Shown here: positions 1 through 8,310 of the stretch, piece by piece
Layout: each line of letters opens with the position of its first letter
How positions within the stretch are numbered: the first letter of the stretch is position 1
The notes under the pieces: model-generated
Told to the model about the DNA's origin: nothing
The model's input: the letters and a program-made list of their open reading frames with translations, nothing else
Databases searched by the model: none
NCBI GenBank assembly: GCA_020636915.1
Contig: JACJWV010000019.1
Location: forward strand, 25,446 to 89,445
DNA: 64,000 bases
Direction: 5' to 3'
Source of the DNA: Nocardioides sp.
GTDB taxonomy: Bacteria; Actinomycetota; Actinomycetes; Propionibacteriales; Nocardioidaceae
Made by a program: the position numbers and the translations under genes

Positions 1-107
1 AGCAGCACCGGCCAGCCGGGGTGGTCACGTCGCTCCGAGGCGGCAGCTGCGGTGGCGGCGGGGTCGGTGGTGGAGGTGGGCGAGGTTCGCCTGGAGGTGG
101 CGGCCAT
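1..107 (-). CDS. Partial CDS, N-terminus of unknown protein
   Basis: This is the first 35 codons of a gene that runs off the left edge of the window. An ATG is preceded by a good ribosome site (GGAAGGA, about 6 nt upstream on the minus strand). The visible N-terminus is Thr/Ala/Ser-rich (MAATSRRTSPTSTTDPAATA) and ends in PGWPVLL, which could begin a hydrophobic segment. No family can be named from so little. It is divergent from the secreted-protein gene at 313. The start and strand are supported by the ribosome site only. Confidence 0.5.
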   Translation of the reverse strand, partial: MAATSRRTSPTSTTDPAATAAAASERRDHPGWPVL

Positions 108-169
108 GAGCAGTCCTTCCCGAGCGGAGGTTCCTCCTCACCGTGACCGTGGCCACGGGTCCCGACACG

Positions 170-196
170 CGAGGGTTCCGCTCAGCGGAACCCTCG
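170..196. promoter_or_regulatory. Perfect 13-bp inverted repeat between divergent genes
   Basis: Arms CGAGGGTTCCGCT and AGCGGAACCCTCG are separated by a single base. The site lies between two divergently oriented genes (starts at 107 on minus and 313 on plus), where an operator or a small RNA hairpin would be expected. No regulator gene is adjacent, so a role is only inferred. Confidence 0.4.
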
Positions 197-312
197 CCAC
201 CTGGCCCGCCCGGTGCGGGACGTTCGGCTCTGTCCGGCCCCCGGGGCGCGGCGTAGGCCGAGAGGTGAGGCGGTACCCGCCGGCGATGCCGCCCGGAGCG
301 AGGGAGGTAGCC

Positions 313-762
313 ATGAGGCGCGGTACCCGGGTCCTGGGTGTCGTGGCGGTGGTCGTCGCGGCCCTCGCGTTGTCCTTCGTCCCGGCGACCGCAGTCGCAC
401 CGGTCGCGGGCGCGACGTACCGGGGTCAGATCCTGCACGCGCCGGACGGCGAGAACGCCGTGGCGTTCACCGTCTCGAAGGGCGGCGCCTGGGTGACGCA
501 CCTGCGCGTCGGCCCTGCTCCGATGACGCTCAGCTGCGGCTCTGGGGGTGAACCTCCGCCCCAGTCGTCGTCGGCTGCCCGCATCAGGAACGGCAGGTTC
601 ACGGCGCACGTCGTCTACAGCGACGGACAAGACGTCGTCGCCCGGTCGACGGTCACGGGAACCTTCCTGCGCCAGGGCAAGGAGAAGGGTGTGGTGAGCT
701 CGCACATCGTGGGCCACCCGGAGTGCGACTTCTCGCGGCCCTACACGACCCACGCGCAGTAG
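313..762 (+). CDS. Small secreted protein of unknown function
   Basis: A 149-aa protein with a clear Sec-type signal peptide: basic MRRGTR, a hydrophobic stretch to about residue 24, and a likely cleavage near ATAVA. The mature part is about 120 aa with two cysteines (in LSCGSGG and PECDFSR) that could form a disulfide, and alternates strand-like segments (YRGQILH, AVAFTVS, WVTHLRV, VVYSDGQ). The ATG was chosen because GAGGGAGGT lies just upstream; longer in-frame starts have no ribosome site and no signal peptide. I do not recognise the family. Confidence 0.75.
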   Translation: MRRGTRVLGVVAVVVAALALSFVPATAVAPVAGATYRGQILHAPDGENAVAFTVSKGGAWVTHLRVGPAPMTLSCGSGGEPPPQSSSAARIRNGRFTAHVVYSDGQDVVARSTVTGTFLRQGKEKGVVSSHIVGHPECDFSRPYTTHAQ

Positions 763-771
763 CGGTGCGCC

Positions 772-981
772 TCACGACGCCGTCGGCGCGAGCTTGCGGC
801 GCAGGGTCAGGGTGGCCCGGCTGTGGAGCTGGCTGACCCGGGACTCGGTGACGCCCAGGACCTGCCCGATCTCGGCGAGCGTCAGCCGCTCCCAGTAGTA
901 GAGCGCGACCACGACCTGGTCGCGCTCGGCGAGCTCGCGCACCGCGGCCAGGAAACCGGGAGGCAGGTCGTCGTCCGCCCC
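772..981 (-). pseudogene. Sigma-70 region 4 remnant (FliA/WhiG-like)
   Basis: The minus strand encodes a good sigma region 4: LAERDQVVVALYYWERLTLA, then EIGQVLGVTESRVSQLHSRA, then TLTLRRKLAPTAS and a stop. The helix-turn-helix is intact and most like the FliA/WhiG/SigB group. Sequence upstream in the same frame (towards 1050) soon stops resembling sigma factors and regions 2 and 3 are absent. The only in-frame start is a GTG at 942, which would give a 56-aa stand-alone region 4. The 3' end faces the preceding plus-strand gene, and the 5' side is cut off by the dehydrogenase gene. I read it as a truncated relic; a functional mini-protein is less likely. Confidence 0.6.
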
Positions 982-1067
982 CGGGCTGTTGGCAGCGATT
1001 TCGCAGAACTGGTCCAGACGTCGGGCGTCCGGATTCCGCCGGATGCGCGCGTGCGAGGATCCGGGCC

Positions 1068-2729
1068 GTGGACACCGATGTGATCGTCGTGGGTGCCGGC
1101 CTGGCCGGCCTCGCCGCTGCGGCCGAGGTGGCCGACGCCGGCAAGCGGGTCGTGCTGCTCGACCAGGAGCCCGAGCAGTCGCTCGGCGGCCAGGCGTTCT
1201 GGAGCCTCGGCGGGCTGTTCCTCGTCGACAGCCCCGAGCAGCGCCGGATGGGCATCAAGGACTCCCGTGACCTCGCCATGCAGGACTGGCTCGGCAGCGC
1301 GCAGTTCGACCGCGACGAGGACCGCTGGCCGCGGCGGTGGGCCGAGGCGTACGTCGACTTCGCCGCGGGCGAGAAGCGGTCCTGGCTGCGCCAGATGGGA
1401 CACCGCATCTTCCCCGTCGTCGGCTGGGCCGAGCGCGGCGACGGCCGCGCTGACGGGCACGGCAACTCGGTGCCGCGCTTCCACCTCACCTGGGGCACCG
1501 GGCCTGGGGTCGTCGCACCCTTCGAGCGCCGGGTCCGGGAGCACGCGTCCGCCGGGCGCCTGCAGCTCGCCTTCCGGCACCGCGTGGACGACCTGCTCGT
1601 CGAGGGCGGCGCGGTGGTCGGCGTACGCGGTGCGGTGCTCGAGCCGAGCTCGGTCGCGCGGGGCCGGGCCAGCAGCCGGGTCGCCGTCGGCGACTTCGAG
1701 CTGCGCGCGCAGGCGGTCATCGTCACCAGCGGCGGCATCGGCGGCAACCACGACCTGGTGCGCAAGACCTGGCCGAAGCGTCTCGGCACGCCGCCGCGCT
1801 CGATGGTCGCGGGCGTGCCCGCGCACGTCGACGGCCGGATGCTCGGCATCACCGAGGCCGCCGGCGTCCGGGTGATCAACCCCGACCGGATGTGGCACTA
1901 CGTCGAGGGCCTGCGCAACTGGAACCCGATCTGGGAGAACCACGGGATCCGGATCCTGCCGGGCCCGTCCTCGCTCTGGCTCGACGCGACGGGGGAGCGG
2001 CTGCCCGCGCCGTACTTCCCGGGCTTCGACACCCTCGGCACGCTCAAGCACCTGCGGCGCACCGGCTACGACTACTCGTGGTTCGTGCTGACGCAGAAGA
2101 TCATCGAGAAGGAGTTCGCGCTCTCCGGGTCGGAGCAGAACCCCGATCTGACCAACAAGGACGTCCGGCTCCTCCTCTCCCGCGTGAAGCCGGGGGCGCC
2201 GGGCCCGATCGAGGCGTTCAAGCAGCACGGCGAGGACTTCGTCGTCGCCGACACGCTGACCGAGCTGGTGCGCGGCATGAACCGGATCGGCGACCCCGCG
2301 CCGGACGGCCGTGGGCTGATCGTCGAGGCGGAGCTGCGCGACCTGATCGAGCAGCGCGACCGGGAGATCGACAACGCCTACAGCAAGGACGCGCAGGTCA
2401 CCGCGATCCGCGGCGCCCGCAGCTACCGCGGCGACAAGCTGATCCGGGTCGCCACGCCGCACAAGCTGCTCGACCCCAAGGCCGGCCCGCTCATCGCCGT
2501 ACGCCTGCACGTGCTGACCCGCAAGACCCTCGGCGGCCTCGAGACCGACCTCCAGGGCCGGTGCCTCACCCACGCCGGCAGCCCGCTGCCCGGCCTCTAC
2601 GCCGCCGGCGAGGTCAACGGATTCGGGGGCGGCGGGATGATGGGCTACAACGCGCTCGAGGGCACCTTCCTCGGCGGCTGCCTCTTCTCCGGCCGCACCG
2701 CCGGCCGCGCCGCTGCCGCCGCCGTCTGA
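1068..2729 (+). CDS. FAD-dependent dehydrogenase (KstD/fumarate-reductase-like)
   Basis: A 553-aa flavoprotein of the FAD_binding_2 superfamily. The N-terminal Rossmann motif GAGLAGLAAA sits at residues 9-18, with the ribose-binding acidic residue at D32 (VVLLDQE). The C-terminal FAD-binding signature AGEVNGFGGGGMMGYN lies near residues 510-525. Length and the layout (LGGQAFWSLGGLF near the N-terminus, then an inserted substrate domain) match the putative FAD-binding dehydrogenase group related to 3-ketosteroid-1-dehydrogenase. The substrate is unknown; steroid-like or dicarboxylate substrates are possibilities. The start is GTG. It is a single gene with no obvious operon partner. Confidence 0.85.
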   Translation: MDTDVIVVGAGLAGLAAAAEVADAGKRVVLLDQEPEQSLGGQAFWSLGGLFLVDSPEQRRMGIKDSRDLAMQDWLGSAQFDRDEDRWPRRWAEAYVDFAAGEKRSWLRQMGHRIFPVVGWAERGDGRADGHGNSVPRFHLTWGTGPGVVAPFERRVREHASAGRLQLAFRHRVDDLLVEGGAVVGVRGAVLEPSSVARGRASSRVAVGDFELRAQAVIVTSGGIGGNHDLVRKTWPKRLGTPPRSMVAGVPAHVDGRMLGITEAAGVRVINPDRMWHYVEGLRNWNPIWENHGIRILPGPSSLWLDATGERLPAPYFPGFDTLGTLKHLRRTGYDYSWFVLTQKIIEKEFALSGSEQNPDLTNKDVRLLLSRVKPGAPGPIEAFKQHGEDFVVADTLTELVRGMNRIGDPAPDGRGLIVEAELRDLIEQRDREIDNAYSKDAQVTAIRGARSYRGDKLIRVATPHKLLDPKAGPLIAVRLHVLTRKTLGGLETDLQGRCLTHAGSPLPGLYAAGEVNGFGGGGMMGYNALEGTFLGGCLFSGRTAGRAAAAAV

Positions 2730-2730
2730 G

Positions 2731-2810
2731 GGTCTCGATACGACGGCTACTCGACCAACGAGAAGGATCTCGGTGGTCGAGTAGCGAGCGCCAGCGAGCG
2801 TATCGAGACC
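2731..2810. repeat. Full-length REP-like palindromic repeat (80 bp)
   Basis: An intergenic palindrome with outer arms GGTCTCGATACG / CGTATCGAGACC and inner arms CTACTCGACCA / TGGTCGAGTAG. It is a longer member of the family (GGTCTCGA...GACCACC) also seen inside aspS, a GNAT gene, ileS and at the start of dapC. It lies between the 3' ends of two convergent genes, where its hairpin may also terminate transcription. Confidence 0.8.
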
Positions 2811-2813
2811 CCG

Positions 2814-3140
2814 TCAGTGCGAAGCACCGGCGAGGTTCAGCCCGATGACGCCGACGACGATCATCGCCAGCGAGAGCACCTTGGCCCACCCGAGCTGCTC
2901 GCCGAGGAACAGGTAGCCGACGACCGCGACGAGCGCGGTGCCGACGCCGGACCAGATCGCGTAGGCCACCGACACCGGCATGGTGCGCACCACGACGGTG
3001 AGCAGCCAGATCGCGACGGCGTACCCCACGAGCACGACGCCGCTCCACAGCGGTTGCGTGAAGCCGTCGGCCCGCGGCAGCAGCGCGGTCGCCACCACCT
3101 CGACGGCGATGGCGACGATCAGCAGCACTCCGGCGAGCAC
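2814..3140 (-). CDS. SMR-family multidrug/guanidinium efflux protein
   Basis: A 108-aa protein with four predicted membrane helices, the length of the small multidrug resistance family (EmrE/SugE/Gdx). The essential membrane glutamate is present at E14 (IAVEVVATALL), followed by the family motif VAYAIWSGVGTALVAVVGYL near residues 58-77 and GVIGLNLAGASH at the C-terminus. SMR proteins act as dimers and exchange protons for cationic drugs or guanidinium. The gene is divergent from a TetR regulator, with two palindromes between them. The start is GTG. Whether it is a drug or a guanidinium exporter cannot be told from sequence alone. Confidence 0.9.
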   Translation of the reverse strand: MLAGVLLIVAIAVEVVATALLPRADGFTQPLWSGVVLVGYAVAIWLLTVVVRTMPVSVAYAIWSGVGTALVAVVGYLFLGEQLGWAKVLSLAMIVVGVIGLNLAGASH

Positions 3141-3155
3141 GGTCGTTCTCCTTCT

Positions 3156-3187
3156 GTAGCGGTCGCTACAACTGTAGCAGTCGCTAC
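3156..3187. promoter_or_regulatory. Two tandem TetR-type operator palindromes
   Basis: Two near-identical 14-bp palindromes, GTAGCGGTCGCTAC and GTAGCAGTCGCTAC, lie 18 bp centre to centre between the SMR pump and the TetR gene, directly upstream of both starts. This is the classic arrangement for a repressor that controls the pump and itself. Confidence 0.7.
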
Positions 3188-3196
3188 GCTGAGGTC

Positions 3197-3748
3197 GTGA
3201 GTCGTCGCGAGGTGCTGCTCGACTTGGTCACCGACCACGTGCTCGCGCACGGGCTGATCGGGTTGACGCTGCGTCCTCTCGCCGCGGCGGTCGGCACCAG
3301 CGACCGGATGCTCATCTACCACTTCGGCAGCCGTGACGCCCTGGTCTCCGCGGTCGTCGCCCGCGCCACCGACCGGGCGGTCGGTCGCATCGACGCGCTG
3401 CCCGCCGCACCCGGCGTCCGCGCCGCGGTCAACCGGCTCTGGGTCGAGTACGGCGAGCAGCCCCTCGACAGCTGCCTCGACGTCTACGTCCAGGCCGCTG
3501 CGACGGGCCTGTTCGGCAGCGAGCCCTACCTGAGCGAGGCGCGGGCGAGCAACGAGCGCTGGTCCGCGGCACTCACCGGCTACGTGGTGCGCTGCGGAGC
3601 GCCGGCGCACCGGGCGGCGCGTGTCGTCACGCTCGTCGACTCCTCGCTCTACGGCTTCCACCTCGACCTGGCGACCGACCGGCCCGAGGAGCTGGCGCGG
3701 GGGGTCGACGACCTGGCGCACGCGGCGGAGGCGCTCGCCGACGCCTGA
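3197..3748 (+). CDS. TetR-family transcriptional regulator
   Basis: A 183-aa protein. The N-terminal TetR DNA-binding domain covers roughly residues 5-52, with the helix-turn-helix LRPLAAAVGTSDRMLIYHFG; the YHFGSRDAL segment is typical of the family. The C-terminal ligand domain is divergent. It starts with GTG only 10 bp from the second of two identical palindromes, and the SMR pump gene reads away on the other strand, so it most likely represses that pump and itself. The inducer is unknown, presumably a pump substrate. Confidence 0.88.
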   Translation: MSRREVLLDLVTDHVLAHGLIGLTLRPLAAAVGTSDRMLIYHFGSRDALVSAVVARATDRAVGRIDALPAAPGVRAAVNRLWVEYGEQPLDSCLDVYVQAAATGLFGSEPYLSEARASNERWSAALTGYVVRCGAPAHRAARVVTLVDSSLYGFHLDLATDRPEELARGVDDLAHAAEALADA

Positions 3749-3918
3749 CGAGCAGACCGGCCTGTCCGCATGGTGGTACTACGACCTTCGGGTCAGTGGC
3801 TGTCCGCTATCGGTTTCGACTAGGTTGTCTGGACCGGTCTAGGCCGGTGTCGGGGGGCGCACGGGGCACCCCCCTGCGCCCTCGGGAGGCTCCCAGGGCG
3901 CCATGGGAGAGGATCTAC

Positions 3919-6888
3919 ATGTATCGCAGTGGCATCAAGGCGGGTCTGTCGGCAGCAGCGGTCGCGACCCTGGCGGCGGCGGGGCTCCCGCTGCTCGCGT
4001 CGTCAGCATCGGCCAACCCACTCACCACCGGGCTCGACGCCGACAGCCTGACCTTCTACAGCCCGTACACCGGCGGGGTGTCCGCCGAGAACGACGGCAC
4101 GAACTCGACCATCTCTCTGGTCGTCGGGGGCGGCAGCAACGTGACGTCGGTCCAGTTCCAGGCGAGCTTCGACGGCGCTGCTCCCGTCGACATCGGCAGC
4201 CCGGTCGCCCGCACCGTCGACGGGGTCTTCCAGCTCGACTGGACCCCCGCCTTCCCGGCCGGCACGGCCCAGGTGAGCTTCTCCGCCGTCCCGAACACCG
4301 GCCTCGCGCACACCGTGAGCACCGGCAACAAGGCGGTTCGCAGCGCCGCCGCCGGCGCCACCGTCGAGCTCGGCACCGAGGGCGACCGCGGCGTCTTCCA
4401 GAGCCCGTACGCCGCCGACTCCGGCGCCGACTGGGTCGGCCTCACCGGGACCACCTCGGACGCCGGCAACGTCGATCTGAGCACCCGCAGCGCCAACCCG
4501 GCCCAGCCGGCCGGCACCGCCACGACCGCGTCGACGGTCACGGCGCCCGCCACCCACGGCCAGTTCGCCGGGATCGTCGACATCGACGGCTACGCGTACT
4601 CCGCCGGCGCCGAGTCGAACCAGATCGTCTTCGGTGCTGCGACGACCGGCGCCGGTGCGACCGACGACGCCGAGGCGTCCACGCTCTACCTGCAGACCAT
4701 CACGAGCGTCACCGCCACCGCCTCGCGCACCAACGTGCCGACCGGCGGCACCGCCGACGTGACCGTGACCGTCAAGGACCAGCGCGGCAACCCGGTTGCG
4801 AAGACGCTCGTCGACTACAACACCCCCGACGGGCCCGACGCCGGCACCGAGCCCGACGACTCGGCCGCCGCCGCGGTGCGCACGAACGCCAAGGGTGTCG
4901 CGACCTTCCCGGGCCTCGGCAAGGGCAGCTACACCTTCTACGCCAACACCACCGCTGACGTGGCCACCCAGGGCGCCGGCGACGTGGCCGCCAGCCCGGT
5001 CGCGATCACCGAGTACACCCCGGTGAACACCTCCCTCGTCGCATCGGCCGTCGACGGCTACTCCGACTTCGACCTCGACGAGGTCACCGGGGCCGAGAAC
5101 GGCGACGACTTCGTCGCGACGCTGAAGGACCAGAACGGCGAGCCCATCGCCGGCCAGCCCGTCGAGTACAGCTGGCACTTCGTCCCCAGCGGCGGCGGCG
5201 CTGCCACCGACACGGCGTTCGCGTCCGCCGGCAACACCAACGCCCAGGGTCAGGTGGCGATCCCGTTCCCGGCCGCCGGGACTGCCGGCACCTACACGCT
5301 GAACGTGCGTCGGCCCAACGTCAACGGCACCGGGCTGCTCAACGGCACCCCCGTGACGGTGGACGTCGCGGAGTCCGAGATCACCTTCGAGGGCGGCAAC
5401 GCGGTGAACGCGCCCGTCAACGGCTCGACGACGATCAAGGGCACCCTCGCCCTCGTCGACGGCTCCGGCACGCTCGGCGGCCGCACCGTGGTGCTCACCT
5501 ACGCTCCGGGATCCGGTGACGCGTCGTTCGCGGCCACCCAGCCGAGCGGCACCACCCGCAACAGCGCCACGCAGGCGACTGCGGTGACGGCTGCCGACGG
5601 CACGTTCTCGGTGACCCTGACCGACCCCACCGTGCCGCCGAACGTGACCCCGACCCCGGAGACCGGCACCCTCACGGCCGTGGCGACCGGCCTCAACACC
5701 GGTGACGTCACGCCCGGCCCGGCGGACGCGACCGACTCCATCACGGTGAGCTTCCAGCAGCCGGCGACGGTCGGCCGCATCGAGATCGGCACCCAGGTGC
5801 TGGCTCCGGCCGGCACCGACGTCACCAAGGCGGGCCCGGGCGTGCCTGTCGACCTCGACATCACCGTCTACGGCACCGACAGCGACGCCAACCCGGCCAA
5901 CGACCCGAAGCTCGGGGACGTCCCGGTGGAGGTCACGGTGGACAAGGGCTTCCTGAGCCCGAACGCCGAGTCGACCACCGACCTCACGCTGGCCGCCGAC
6001 CACGACGACGCCGGCGACCTCTGGGGCTACTTCCAGAACGACGGCGCCGACGAGACCGTCGACACCGGCGACGCGGGCGCGGGTCTCGGCGCGGCCGGTG
6101 TGGTCGCCGCGATCGAGAAGGACGCCGGGTTCGACGACGACGGCCTCACGGACCTGACCGTCACGGTCAAGGCGGGCTCGGTCACCAAGACCGAGACGAT
6201 CACCTACGACGTGCGGGCGTTGCTCAACGCGACCGACCCGTCCTTCGAGCGCGCCGCGGGCGAGCCCGCGGGCGATGTGACCGTGGGCGATGAGCTGGGC
6301 TTCCAGCTCTGGGTGCACGACCAGTTCGGCAACCTGGCCGGCGACGAGCTGGCCCGGGTCTCGGACGACTCGCCGGTCGCCGACTTCGACACCGACGAGG
6401 CCGCCGACACGACGCTCACGGACTTCACCAACTCGGGCCCGGGTGTCACGGCGTTCTCGGACGCGCCGACGACGCAGACCCTGACCGCGACGATGACGCC
6501 CGGTGCGGTCACCGTCGACGGCACCGGTGACCCGGTCGTCGACAACGGCAAGACGGTGGCGGTCGACTCCGACCCGATCACCTGGGTCGAGGCGCCGGCC
6601 ACGCCGGTCGCCATCGACGCCCGGCTGACCGGCTCCAACAAGGCCAACGGCAAGGACAAGGTCACCGTCAAGGCTCCGGCCGCGGCCGAGGGCGCGGTCG
6701 TCAAGCTGTTCAAGGTGAAGCCGAACGGCAAGCGGATCCTGGTGAAGCAGGGCACCCTCGACGCCGGTGGCAAGGTCACCTGGACGGTCAAGGACCAGAA
6801 CGACAAGGCCACGACCAAGTACGTCGCGAAGGTGGCGAAGACGGACCTGACCAAGTCCGACACCACCAACTCGATCCGGGTCAAGTGA
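3919..6888 (+). CDS. Giant secreted Ig-like (Big_1-type) surface protein
   Basis: A 989-aa protein with a signal peptide (MYRSGIKAGLSAAAVATLAA, cleavage near SASA-NP). The mature chain is acidic, cysteine-poor and made of repeated beta-sandwich modules; the clearest Big_1-like unit is about residues 255-345 (TADVTVTVKDQRGNPVAKTL, NAKGVATFPGLGKGSYTFYA). Other units start at KDQNGEPIAGQPVEY and DQFGNLAGDELARVSDDSPV. The C-terminal 85 residues are Lys-rich and may bind the wall. No LPXTG motif or transmembrane anchor is visible. It is a paralogue of the gene at 11334: shared motifs include AGFDD(D/N)GL, DQFGN and VSDDSPVADF. The ATG was chosen because GGGAGAGGAT precedes it and a signal peptide follows. 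A structural surface (S-layer-like) role is inferred. Confidence 0.8.
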   Translation: MYRSGIKAGLSAAAVATLAAAGLPLLASSASANPLTTGLDADSLTFYSPYTGGVSAENDGTNSTISLVVGGGSNVTSVQFQASFDGAAPVDIGSPVARTVDGVFQLDWTPAFPAGTAQVSFSAVPNTGLAHTVSTGNKAVRSAAAGATVELGTEGDRGVFQSPYAADSGADWVGLTGTTSDAGNVDLSTRSANPAQPAGTATTASTVTAPATHGQFAGIVDIDGYAYSAGAESNQIVFGAATTGAGATDDAEASTLYLQTITSVTATASRTNVPTGGTADVTVTVKDQRGNPVAKTLVDYNTPDGPDAGTEPDDSAAAAVRTNAKGVATFPGLGKGSYTFYANTTADVATQGAGDVAASPVAITEYTPVNTSLVASAVDGYSDFDLDEVTGAENGDDFVATLKDQNGEPIAGQPVEYSWHFVPSGGGAATDTAFASAGNTNAQGQVAIPFPAAGTAGTYTLNVRRPNVNGTGLLNGTPVTVDVAESEITFEGGNAVNAPVNGSTTIKGTLALVDGSGTLGGRTVVLTYAPGSGDASFAATQPSGTTRNSATQATAVTAADGTFSVTLTDPTVPPNVTPTPETGTLTAVATGLNTGDVTPGPADATDSITVSFQQPATVGRIEIGTQVLAPAGTDVTKAGPGVPVDLDITVYGTDSDANPANDPKLGDVPVEVTVDKGFLSPNAESTTDLTLAADHDDAGDLWGYFQNDGADETVDTGDAGAGLGAAGVVAAIEKDAGFDDDGLTDLTVTVKAGSVTKTETITYDVRALLNATDPSFERAAGEPAGDVTVGDELGFQLWVHDQFGNLAGDELARVSDDSPVADFDTDEAADTTLTDFTNSGPGVTAFSDAPTTQTLTATMTPGAVTVDGTGDPVVDNGKTVAVDSDPITWVEAPATPVAIDARLTGSNKANGKDKVTVKAPAAAEGAVVKLFKVKPNGKRILVKQGTLDAGGKVTWTVKDQNDKATTKYVAKVAKTDLTKSDTTNSIRVK

Positions 6889-6931
6889 CCGTCTAGATCG
6901 CAGAACCGCCTCCTCGGAGGCTGCAACGCGC

Positions 6932-6967
6932 CACGGCCCCCCGCTCCTCGCGGAGCGGGGGGCCGTG
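6932..6967. terminator. Strong hairpin terminator
   Basis: A 16-bp perfect stem, CACGGCCCCCCGCTCC paired with GGAGCGGGGGGCCGTG, with a four-base loop, starts about 45 bp after the stop of the 989-aa surface protein. No U-tract follows, as is common in high-GC actinobacteria. Confidence 0.8.
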
Positions 6968-7034
6968 TGGCGCCTGGGGCCCGTGGTGCGACCCGGTCTC
7001 AGCATGCTGATCGCCGCATGTTTGACTTTCGCGC

Positions 7035-7568
7035 ATGACTTCACCACGACTTGCCCTCGCGATGACCGCCCTCCTCGCCGCGACCGCACTGTCCGGGTGC
7101 AGCGGCTCCGACGACAGCGACAAGTCCCCTGCCGACGCGAAGTCCGGGAAGCCGACGGCCTCGAAGTCGTCAGCACCACTGGGCGACGTGGAGAAGCCGT
7201 GCAAGGCGACCATCCAGGCCGACCCGGTGACGGGGGAGTGGAAGGACGCCCAGGTGCGTCTCAGTGAGGACCACGCCGTCTACACGGCGACGGCCGGCGA
7301 CACGCGCCTGGCGGTCTACTCGGCGTACGGCGACTCCACTGCGTCGGTGAACCTGTACGTCAAGAACGGTCAGTACTCCACACCCGTCGGCAGCGACGAC
7401 GGCCTCGACGTGGACGGCAAGGGTCGGTCGGCGACGGTCGATGCAGACCTCGATGACGTCAAGGGCGGCGACTCCGTGCACGTCTCGGCCACCTTCTCCT
7501 GCGGCAAGGGCGGCAAGGGCGGCAAGGGCGGCAAGGGCGGCAAGGGCGGCAAGGGCGGCAAGGGCTAG
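7035..7568 (+). CDS. Lipoprotein with Gly-Lys-Gly repeat tail
   Basis: A 177-aa putative lipoprotein. The signal sequence ends in the lipobox LSGC (C22), followed by an Asp/Ser/Lys-rich linker to about residue 50. A folded core of about 100 aa has cysteines at C56 and just before the tail (FSC), possibly disulfide-bonded. The last 21 residues are seven exact GKG triplets encoded by a 9-bp tandem repeat, giving a flexible, strongly basic tail that could bind anionic wall polymers. The family is not recognised and the ribosome site is weak. Confidence 0.75.
   Translation: MTSPRLALAMTALLAATALSGCSGSDDSDKSPADAKSGKPTASKSSAPLGDVEKPCKATIQADPVTGEWKDAQVRLSEDHAVYTATAGDTRLAVYSAYGDSTASVNLYVKNGQYSTPVGSDDGLDVDGKGRSATVDADLDDVKGGDSVHVSATFSCGKGGKGGKGGKGGKGGKGGKG
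7503..7565 (+). repeat. Seven tandem 9-bp repeats (GGCAAGGGC)
   Basis: Seven nearly perfect copies of the 9-mer GGCAAGGGC encode the GKG tail at the end of the lipoprotein gene and stop exactly at the TAG. Because the unit is a multiple of three, copy-number change would lengthen or shorten the tail without changing frame. Confidence 0.9.
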
Positions 7569-7688
7569 ACGGTAGGGAGTGACCGCTTCGGTTGCTGAGG
7601 GTTGCGGGCGGGGCCCGCTCGCAGGTGGTCGTGGGTTGTCGAGGAGGGCTGGCCTGCTCGGCCTAGCCAACAGTCGGGGGAGGCCCCG

Positions 7689-8181
7689 GTGGTCACCGCG
7701 GGTACGAGCGTTGGGCTCGACGTGCACGCACGATCGGTCGCGGCAGCAGCGATCGATGGCGTCACGGGCGAGCTGATCCAAGCGGAGTCGACCCCTTCGT
7801 ACGAGCACATCAGGTCCTGGATCCAAGACCTGCCGGGTCCGGTAGCGGTGGCCTGCGAGGCCGGTCCCACCGGGTTCGGGTTTGCACCGACACCTGAGCG
7901 CGGCGGGGGTCCGGTGTCTGGTCGCGGCGCCGTCGAAGTTGCAGAAGCCCTCGGGCGATCGGGTGAAGACCGACGCGAAGGACGCGGTCCATTTGGTCCG
8001 CCTGTTGCGACTCGACGAGATCACCGCGGTCGCGATCCCCTCGGCGGACCAGGAAGCGGATCGCGATCTTGTCCGGGCCAGGGTGGACTGCCGAGGCGAC
8101 CTGATGCGGGCCGCTTGCCGCCCGTCCGCGCTGGGCCGCCCGCTACGGCGCAAACGAAAGCCTGCCGACCACGGCGCCTGA
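7689..8181 (+). pseudogene. IS110-family transposase remnant (frameshifted)
   Basis: Frame one gives GTSVGLDVHARSVAAAAIDG and VAVACEAGPTGFGF, the N-terminal DEDD-type domain of IS110 transposases. Near 7881-7890 the reading shifts by one base to another frame with RHLSAAGVRCLVAAPSKLQK and GDRVKTDAKDAVHLVRLLRL, then DLVRARVDCRGDLMRA. Homology stops soon after, so the middle and the C-terminal transposase_20 domain are missing. No IS110 ends or target duplications can be seen. It is a dead relic; the following bases to 8310 hold nothing recognisable. Confidence 0.8.
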
Positions 8182-8310
8182 TCAGCCTCCGACTTCGGCG
8201 GCCCGAGCCGGACCATCGATCCTCGCTTCGTCGCAAGACCAGCCGAGGTCATCCCACACGCTCGGTCGATGCCACACGCCCACCATCGCTCTCGACTGCC
8301 GGCGCGAAAG

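Noticed and set aside
772..1060. Considered as a complete small sigma factor
   Set aside because: No in-frame start exists upstream of residue V at 942, and regions 2-3 are absent.
882..2573. Minus-strand open frame opposite the FAD dehydrogenase
   Set aside because: The plus strand encodes a complete flavoprotein with both FAD motifs; the antisense frame has no recognisable domain.
4003..7179. Very long minus-strand open frame antisense to the first surface protein
   Set aside because: It is an artefact of high third-position GC. Its translation is Arg/Gly/Val-rich with no domain, while the plus strand has a signal peptide, ribosome site and Ig-like repeats.
7503..7565. Short tandem repeat considered as a CRISPR or origin iteron
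   Set aside because: The 9-bp units are in frame, encode GKG and end at a stop codon.
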